A stretch of DNA of 37,805 bases, from positions 1-37,805 of the forward strand of contig NZ_WOTG01000016.1 in the NCBI RefSeq assembly GCF_011516925.1. Reading direction: 5' to 3'. Source of the DNA: Acetobacter fabarum (GTDB lineage Bacteria; Pseudomonadota; Alphaproteobacteria; Acetobacterales; Acetobacteraceae). Numbering within the stretch: position 1 is the first letter of the stretch; each line of letters starts with the position of its first letter. The translations under genes and the position numbers were made by a program. Shown here piece after piece: positions 32,930 to 37,805 of this stretch. The notes under the pieces were generated by a model. That model saw only the letters and a program-made list of their open reading frames with translations. It was not told where the DNA came from and searched no databases.

Positions 32930-34297
32930 TCATCCATGAGCGCTTCTCTCATCCGGGCAGCGCAGGTCTGATCCCCCCATGTGCACACCAGATCCACACT
33001 GAAGAACTGGAGGCATTTGGACTGTGAGCGTGCTTCCAGAGGCACGTCCGCTAACATGACTAAGCTGAAGGCCTTTCCGAGCCGACAGTCGAATATTTCT
33101 CAAAGTGAGCCCCTCAATCGGTGCCTCGGGCAAACCCAACACAACACCCGCAGTCTCCGCATTTATCGCCGTCAGATCTGTAATGGTGACATCATGAATA
33201 TGCGGGGTCGTTGATGTTACCGGAGCAGCAGGATCTGCCATCGAGAAAGTCTGCTGCGTTCCCCCCGGCTGCCCTGCATAATAATCACTGATCGACAGCG
33301 GCACCCGAACATGGTCCATCGTCAAATGTTCCGCGATAATCCAGCCAATATCTCCGCCACGATCTCGCCCAGACTTAATCCGCAGTCCGGACAGCGTGTT
33401 CTTAAACGAGACGTCAGATATTCTAATATGATGGGCACCATTGGCCAGTTCGCTGCCAATAGACAGGCCGTGCCCTTCGCCAAAGCGAGACTGTGTAATG
33501 CTGATATCGCTCGCCGCTCGTCCCGGCTGCGTCAAACCCGATTTGATGGCGATGTTGTCATCCCCTGTCGCAATATCGAGAGTGCTCATCGTGACATGAT
33601 CCGAGGAGACAAGATCAATACCATCGGTATTCCGAGACGAGGCCGGGTTGCGGATCGTGAGATGATCGACCTTGATCTGGCTGGACTCCCTGACAACGAC
33701 CGTCCACATTGGAGAATTGGTCGCCGTAACGCCTGAAATCCGTCCATGCTGCACATGCGAAAACTCAATCAGCCAGGGGCGGGGCAGGCCATTAGCAGCA
33801 GGAACCCCCGGATAGTCTGGCCCGTAAGGTAAAGGACCTGAGGTCTGCGTCTTGTGCGCCTGCACGGCTTGAGGCCACCAGACAGTAGCGCCATTCCCAT
33901 CAATATGGCCCTGGCCGGTTATAGCCACGTCCTGAACATCAATCGCAGAAACAAGGGCTTCACCGGGCTGCGCTGCTTTCCCCAGAAAGGCCCAGTGGAA
34001 TAGACGCGTGTCCGCACTTCCCAGAAGGATACTTCCCTTCTCCAGATTCAGCGTGACATGGTTTTCGAGAGATAAAGGACCGCTCAACCATGTTCCTGAC
34101 GCCAACGACACCACGCCACCACCTGCCTCGCTACAGGCTGTAATGGCACGTTGAATGGCCGGACCGTCATTGGTGCGGCCATCATGCCGTGCACCATAGG
34201 TAACAGGATTACAGCGAGACGAAGCGGCATGACTGGGTATGGGCGTGCACAACAACGCCGCGACCACTCCACCTAAAATCAGCCCCGCGTCTCTCAT
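32930..34297 (-). CDS. Polygalacturonase-like glycoside hydrolase family 28, exported
   Basis: 455 residues from ATG 34297; the open frame upstream overlaps the next gene. Signal peptide MRDAGLILGGVVAALLCTPI, cleavage after SHAA. The four GH28 signatures are present: NTDGID (223-228), GDDNIAIKSG (245-254), GHGLSIGS (275-282) and RIKSGR (306-311). The catalytic aspartates and the His are therefore intact. GH28 enzymes hydrolyse alpha-1,4-galacturonan (pectin) or rhamnogalacturonan by inversion, on a right-handed beta-helix. This fits life on fruit or other plant material. Its GC content is visibly lower than that of the conflict operon on its left. Confidence 0.95.
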   Translation of the reverse strand: MRDAGLILGGVVAALLCTPIPSHAASSRCNPVTYGARHDGRTNDGPAIQRAITACSEAGGGVVSLASGTWLSGPLSLENHVTLNLEKGSILLGSADTRLFHWAFLGKAAQPGEALVSAIDVQDVAITGQGHIDGNGATVWWPQAVQAHKTQTSGPLPYGPDYPGVPAANGLPRPWLIEFSHVQHGRISGVTATNSPMWTVVVRESSQIKVDHLTIRNPASSRNTDGIDLVSSDHVTMSTLDIATGDDNIAIKSGLTQPGRAASDISITQSRFGEGHGLSIGSELANGAHHIRISDVSFKNTLSGLRIKSGRDRGGDIGWIIAEHLTMDHVRVPLSISDYYAGQPGGTQQTFSMADPAAPVTSTTPHIHDVTITDLTAINAETAGVVLGLPEAPIEGLTLRNIRLSARKGLQLSHVSGRASGSTLTVQMPPVLQCGSGVHMGGSDLRCPDERSAHG

Positions 34298-34359
34298 AGA
34301 GCGGCTGCCTAAAACACATCTTTGGTCCGACTGATTGCGTTTTTGAGCAGCGCTCCCCG

Positions 34360-35730
34360 TCACTTCCGCAGCCCCTTGATACCCAGCTCTTCCCACATCC
34401 AGTCAAAGCTGAAAGAGGCCCCTGCCCCCTCAAGCCCCAGGCCTGCTGTCGTGGCTTCAATCTGCTTCAACCAAGCCGCGACTTTCTTCTTCCCCGCCGC
34501 TGTTTTAACAGCCTGCCTCGGCGTGACATGCCCAAGCCCCGGAACAACCTCATCCAGAACACGGCGATAATGCTGCTCCAGAACAGCAGCCAAAACTTCC
34601 GCCTCTTCTTCGAGCGGGATCTCGTCTTCAAGCACGTCCCCCCGGCCAGAGGTCCGCTGCTCTTCTATAGCCTGCTCGGCAGTCATAATCTGTGTCAGAG
34701 GATATCCAATCAGACTGCCCAAGGCGTTGCGGAGTAAAGCCGTGCCTTGCTCAGCCCGCGTTTCTGAGTTGACCTGCAATCTCAGCTGACGGCCTTTCAG
34801 TTCCAGCGTCCCCAGAACAAGACCACCACCATCCAACGTCGTACTCAAAAACTGAGCTTTGCTGTCTTCTGCCTTAGAATTGGCCTCAGGAATATGGTCA
34901 CCCGCCTGACGCGTCCAATTCCAGATCATGCGCCCCGCATGCTGCAAACAGGAGATCGTATTCAAAACCTCGGCAATGCTCTTCTGGGTGCTTCCCTTGC
35001 TGAGAGGAAAACATACGTCATGAAAGACTAGGTCTTCGCCATCGCCGTTAAACAGAACGGGTGGCTCGGAGGCGCTCACCATGTTTTCCATGGTTCTAAA
35101 GAGCCAGGTCAGCGTGAAGACCGGAGCCAGATCACGGAGCACATCTGTTTTGATCTTTGGAAACTCAGCCTGACCTCGCTTACGCTTGAGAACATCGCGC
35201 AAATTCTCAGCCAGATCTTCGCAAGCCTGCGGAGAATATGCCAACAGACTCCCTGCCAAAACCATTTTCCCGTCTTCGGGAACAAGACGTGCCGCGATGC
35301 GCTCCCAAGGCTTCAGGGACTGTGTGGCTGAGCGTTCATGCACCAGAACGGGATCACCACCCCGCAACAGGTCACGCACCATCATGCTTTGACCCGGCAC
35401 GATCTGCGAAACCTCATACAGGCTCATGACGGCCTCTTTGAGGCCCCGCATATAAGCGCTTTTGCGTGGACCTTCTTTCCAGCCCCGTCGTTTCAGATAG
35501 ACCTCAACAAAATTTTCGTTATCCCAGTCCTGCCCCAAGAAATCTTCGAAGGCACAGCCCCAGAGTGACATTGCCGCACCCTGCCCCAAGATATCTCCCA
35601 GGTCTTCGAAGCTGATATCCGCCGCCTCTAAAGCCGGTCCCAAATGCTCACCCAACACCTCTTCAAAGCAGGATTGCCACTGATCCTGCTTCAGATATCC
35701 GATAAGCCCTGTCAGATTGTCAGCGTTCAT
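34360..35730 (-). CDS. Hypothetical protein (456 aa) with Xre/MbcA/ParS-like C-terminal segment
   Basis: ATG 35730 (MNADNLTGLIGYLKQDQW) is preferred over a TTG at 35772. The N-terminal half contains FVEVYLKRRGWKEG, MSLYEVSQIVPGQSMMVRDL, LLRGGDPVLVHERSATQSL; this conserved block occurs in uncharacterised proteobacterial proteins I cannot name. The C-terminal part (YRRVLDEVVPGLGHVTPRQA, then GKKKVAAWLKQIE and FSFDWMWEELGI) resembles the Xre/MbcA/ParS toxin-binding region of antitoxins. No catalytic motif is evident. It is separated from GH28 by only 62 bases, same strand, but a functional link is not apparent. Confidence 0.7.
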   Translation of the reverse strand: MNADNLTGLIGYLKQDQWQSCFEEVLGEHLGPALEAADISFEDLGDILGQGAAMSLWGCAFEDFLGQDWDNENFVEVYLKRRGWKEGPRKSAYMRGLKEAVMSLYEVSQIVPGQSMMVRDLLRGGDPVLVHERSATQSLKPWERIAARLVPEDGKMVLAGSLLAYSPQACEDLAENLRDVLKRKRGQAEFPKIKTDVLRDLAPVFTLTWLFRTMENMVSASEPPVLFNGDGEDLVFHDVCFPLSKGSTQKSIAEVLNTISCLQHAGRMIWNWTRQAGDHIPEANSKAEDSKAQFLSTTLDGGGLVLGTLELKGRQLRLQVNSETRAEQGTALLRNALGSLIGYPLTQIMTAEQAIEEQRTSGRGDVLEDEIPLEEEAEVLAAVLEQHYRRVLDEVVPGLGHVTPRQAVKTAAGKKKVAAWLKQIEATTAGLGLEGAGASFSFDWMWEELGIKGLRK

Positions 35731-36061
35731 AAATGCGACGACTTTCACTATTTTTCTGCGGCGGAACGGCAAACACCATGTTTACCCGAGAGCCTGACTC
35801 AAAAAGCGGTCTGATTGATTTTTCGCATCATTCTGCGTATATAAGCAATAATGAGACATGCCTGTGAGGCCTGGGGATTCGGCAAACAGCATCGCCTTAT
35901 GGAAACGCGTGCTTATCTCCCCGATTTTACCTTAAAATTATAAATCTCACTATCGGCCCAACCCGCCTGCAAGAGATCATGCGGCTCATGTCCGTTATGC
36001 GGAAAGCTGTTCGTCGGTGTGTATGTCAAATATGAGCTGTGTTCTGACGGCAGTTTCTGCT
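35731..36061. other. 331-base intergenic region with repeat copy B
   Basis: No gene seen. It holds an AT-rich stretch around 35925-35950 with ATTTTA-CCT-TAAAAT and the second copy of the dispersed repeat (35986-36027). The promoter of the 456-residue protein should be at its left end, on the - strand. No T-run hairpin was found for the toxin-antitoxin operon that ends at 36062. Confidence 0.4.
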
Positions 36062-36445
36062 TCACGAACAGCGTATTCTCTTGATGGGGTAATGATCCAT
36101 TTGTCCGTCTTCCGAAAGAAATGTGGCGTGTTCAGCTTGCGCCTGCGCCATAAGGAGATGGTCAAACGGATCACGATGATGCAGAGGCAAAGACATCAGG
36201 ATCTGCAGGTGTTCGGGCTGTATTTGTAATAGAGAGAAACCTTCTTCAGGAATGGCTGCCAGAATATCGTTCATATCCGCATCCAGTTTTCCGATACGGA
36301 TTTTGATCGCAATCTCCCATAATGACACGATACTCACCAGAATATCGTGGACTGGATCCGCAATAGTCTCCCGTGCAGTCTCACCCAGCCGGTCGGAGTC
36401 CGAAAGCCACCACAGCAATGCATGCGTATCGAGCAGAACCTTCAC
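36062..36445 (-). CDS. vapC: VapC-type PIN-domain toxin
   Basis: 127 residues. PIN ribonuclease residues are in place: D6 (MKVLLDTHALLWWL), E44 (IVSLWEIAIK), D92/D95 (LHHRDPFDHLLMAQA) and D113 (TFLSEDGQMDHYP). Such toxins are Mg-dependent RNases. The ATG overlaps the antitoxin stop (ATGA), the usual arrangement. It is a likely plasmid or island stabilising module. Confidence 0.94.
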   Translation of the reverse strand: MKVLLDTHALLWWLSDSDRLGETARETIADPVHDILVSIVSLWEIAIKIRIGKLDADMNDILAAIPEEGFSLLQIQPEHLQILMSLPLHHRDPFDHLLMAQAQAEHATFLSEDGQMDHYPIKRIRCS

Positions 36446-36714
36446 AAGTCGCGTTCCATACTTTCAAGAACGTCGGGAGGTGTCTGATCAAAATCTTCGC
36501 TCATTCTGATCCGCCCGCGAAGAGCTCCAGGCTGACGACGCGGTCGATAGGAAGGAGCGGGCGGACGCAGTTCAGCAACGACCTGATCATGAGACGTCAC
36601 GAGGATTGTGCTGCCCTGTCTGACCTGACGCAGATACGCTGTCAGGTTTCCTCGGAACTCTCGAACTCCGATTTTCTGTGGTGATGGTGCGTTATCTGAA
36701 AGATGCTCGCTCAT
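36442..36714 (-). CDS. Phd/YefM-family antitoxin
   Basis: 90 residues from ATG 36714, with GGAGGAGACC directly upstream; the longer frame from 36786 would cross the operator. The fold signature is clear: KIGVREFRGNLTAYLRQVRQ, then GSTILVTSHDQVVAELRPP. The disordered C-terminus (RMSEDFDQTPPDVLESMERD) would wrap the VapC toxin. Phd proteins bind palindromes in their own promoter, and one is present at 36718-36760. Confidence 0.92.
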   Translation of the reverse strand: MSEHLSDNAPSPQKIGVREFRGNLTAYLRQVRQGSTILVTSHDQVVAELRPPAPSYRPRRQPGALRGRIRMSEDFDQTPPDVLESMERDL

Positions 36715-36717
36715 GGT

Positions 36718-36760
36718 CTCCTCCTTGTGTGTCATCATAACATGTACACACAAGGAGGAG
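36718..36760. promoter_or_regulatory. Toxin-antitoxin operator, 15-bp-arm palindrome
   Basis: CTCCTCCTTGTGTGT (36718-36732) and ACACACAAGGAGGAG (36746-36760) are perfect inverted repeats with a 13-base spacer. They lie at 4-46 bases upstream of the antitoxin ATG and include its ribosome binding site. Binding by the Phd/VapC complex would block transcription, and hairpin formation in the mRNA could also hide the ribosome site. Confidence 0.8.
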
Positions 36761-36788
36761 GTAGAGAATTCCTGAGGCATATTCAATT

Positions 36789-37427
36789 TCAGAGATCAGT
36801 GGCTTCCGACAGTGCCAGAGCGTCCTCTACATCCACCCCAAGGTATCGAACCGTACTATCCAGTTTTGAATGACCCAGCAGGATCTGCACAGCTCGGATA
36901 TTGCCGGTTCGTTTGTAAATCATGGCAACCTTAGTCCGGCGGAGCGAATGAGTTCCATATTCCCCGGGGATAAGTCCTATCGCCTGAACCCATTGATCCA
37001 GAAGCCGGGCGTATTGCCTTGTGCTCAGGTGAGCTTTGGCGCTTAGGCGACTTGGAAAAACATACTCATTCAAGCCACCACCTCGATGTTCCAGCCACGC
37101 CCGCACGCTTTCCCGCGTTGTTTCTGTAATTTCGAATTGCACAGGTCGCCGGGTTTTCTGCTGGACGACCATGGCTCGGTGGCGCACCTGACCACTGGTC
37201 ACGATGTCGCCGATACGAAGGCTGACAAGATCGCAGCCTCTGAGTTTGCTATCGAGAGCAAGATCAAACAAAGCTCTGTCTCTGACACGCTGTTCGCTCC
37301 CCAGCCAGAACCGAATAGCCCAGACGTGCTTTTCTTTGAGCGCCCGCTTGGCGCCAACCATTTTTCCTGCATTCCAAGGCACGGACGCCTTCAGCGTAGG
37401 CGATGGAAAACGCGTTTTCTTTTCCAT
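36789..37427 (-). CDS. Tyrosine recombinase (small integrase)
   Basis: 212 residues, ATG 37427 with GGAGAAAG upstream. The full catalytic set is visible: R63 (SKLRGCDLVSL), K91 (VQQKTRRPV), H160-x-x-R163 (GTHSLRRTKVA), H186 (LLGHSKLDS) and Y195 (TVRYLGVD). The N-terminal core-binding domain is reduced to about 45 residues, as in small plasmid recombinases and XerC/D-like resolvases. It could resolve plasmid dimers or move the neighbouring module. The stop is 75 bases upstream of the antitoxin ATG. Confidence 0.93.
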   Translation of the reverse strand: MEKKTRFPSPTLKASVPWNAGKMVGAKRALKEKHVWAIRFWLGSEQRVRDRALFDLALDSKLRGCDLVSLRIGDIVTSGQVRHRAMVVQQKTRRPVQFEITETTRESVRAWLEHRGGGLNEYVFPSRLSAKAHLSTRQYARLLDQWVQAIGLIPGEYGTHSLRRTKVAMIYKRTGNIRAVQILLGHSKLDSTVRYLGVDVEDALALSEATDL

Positions 37428-37695
37428 GATACTTTCTCCTGATCAGCTGCACATGCAGCAATCAGAAGTCTGGAGGAGGACATCGGCGGATAACGAGAAT
37501 TATCGCCGACCGTCCGCTTTTCGGAAACTGGAACGGCTCTTCTTTTGACCGAGATGTAGGCGTAAGCCTCCTGTCGGCTATTTGAGCTGTTCGGACCAGA
37601 TGGAAACAGACAGCTAAGGATATCTGGATATACGCTTGGCCTGGGGCAGGAGAGTTTTGAACCGTGTTAGCAGGAGACGCATAAACGCATCGCTA
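37428..37695. other. 268-base intergenic region beside the recombinase
   Basis: No gene. A short near-palindrome GCTGCA-CA-TGCAGC (37445-37458) lies just upstream of the recombinase start and could be a binding or crossover site. The rest is without visible structure up to the IS fragment. Confidence 0.4.
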
Positions 37696-37805
37696 AACAG
37701 CCCCGTCTGTGACTTCTGATCGGCAAAGACATGCTCGACACGCGAGCGGATGACCGACTTTCCAGCATTTGATTTCTGGATATGCCGGGGCATAGGCTTG
37801 AGATG
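37696..37805 (-). mobile_element. Third IS5-family copy, truncated, runs off the window
   Basis: Bases 37696-37805 match 13693-13802 with four substitutions in 110 bases and the same orientation. The part equivalent to 13452-13692 (transposase C-terminus and one terminal repeat) is missing. The remainder continues beyond the window end. Confidence 0.9.

Noticed and set aside
1..37805. CRISPR array
   Set aside because: No regularly spaced identical repeats were seen; the direct repeats noted (for example CTACGGT at 13064 and 13082) are too short and too few.
1..37805. tRNA or rRNA genes, including a tRNA attachment site for the recombinase
   Set aside because: No cloverleaf-like sequence or rRNA segment was recognised by eye; a covariance-model scan would be needed to exclude a degenerate one.

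Overview
The window looks like a mosaic replicon from an acetic acid bacterium (Acetobacteraceae: Acetobacter, Komagataeibacter or Gluconacetobacter type), most likely a plasmid or a plasmid-derived island. This rests on the protein families of the left part (DUF6876, DUF5983, DUF3085, WGR, Toprim/DUF3991, UvrD-like helicase, HD-GYP, DUF1173, GapR, ArdC), which are typical of alphaproteobacterial plasmid and ICE backbones, and on several fragments of one IS5-family element. The species is an inference; no rRNA or tRNA gene was seen.

Region 1 (1-13.45 kb) is an ordered plasmid backbone, almost all on the + strand. It has many small genes with a recurring GGAGAAA-type ribosome binding site, an exported DNA/RNA non-specific endonuclease, and a replication/repair-like run (Toprim protein, UvrD-like helicase, HD-GYP, DUF1173, GapR). 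It ends in an ardC gene cut by an IS. Several intergenic gaps hold long hairpins, often just downstream of a T-poor, A-rich stretch.

Region 2 (13.45-17.3 kb) is IS-built. It holds a full-size 1.29-kb IS5-family element, a two-gene cargo (polytopic membrane protein resembling the AveC family, and a divergent TetR regulator), a truncated inverted second copy of the IS, and half of an IS701-like element.

Region 3 (17.3-23.6 kb) is metabolic: an MFS transporter, a nitroreductase, and an operon of ABM monooxygenase, Tm-1-like/UPF0261 protein and PEP-hydrolase-family TIM barrel. A MocR/GntR regulator lies upstream of that operon, and perfect palindromes flank it.

Region 4 (24.2-32.7 kb) is the most striking part, visibly richer in GC than its right flank. 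A ferritin-like/DUF900 alpha/beta-hydrolase fusion is followed by a tight five-gene operon: GASH helical protein, double-GTPase 2, double-GTPase 1, GAP1, and a caspase-like protease. This matches the computationally described GTPase-associated conflict systems. GAP1 and the caspase both end in what appears to be the same effector-associated (EAD1-like) domain, which suggests a GTPase-controlled sensor that recruits a suicide protease through like-with-like contact.

Region 5 (32.9-37.8 kb), all on the - strand, carries a GH28 polygalacturonase, an unrecognised 456-residue protein, a Phd/VapC toxin-antitoxin pair with a 15-bp-arm palindrome over its promoter, a small tyrosine recombinase, and the start of a third IS5-family copy that runs off the window.
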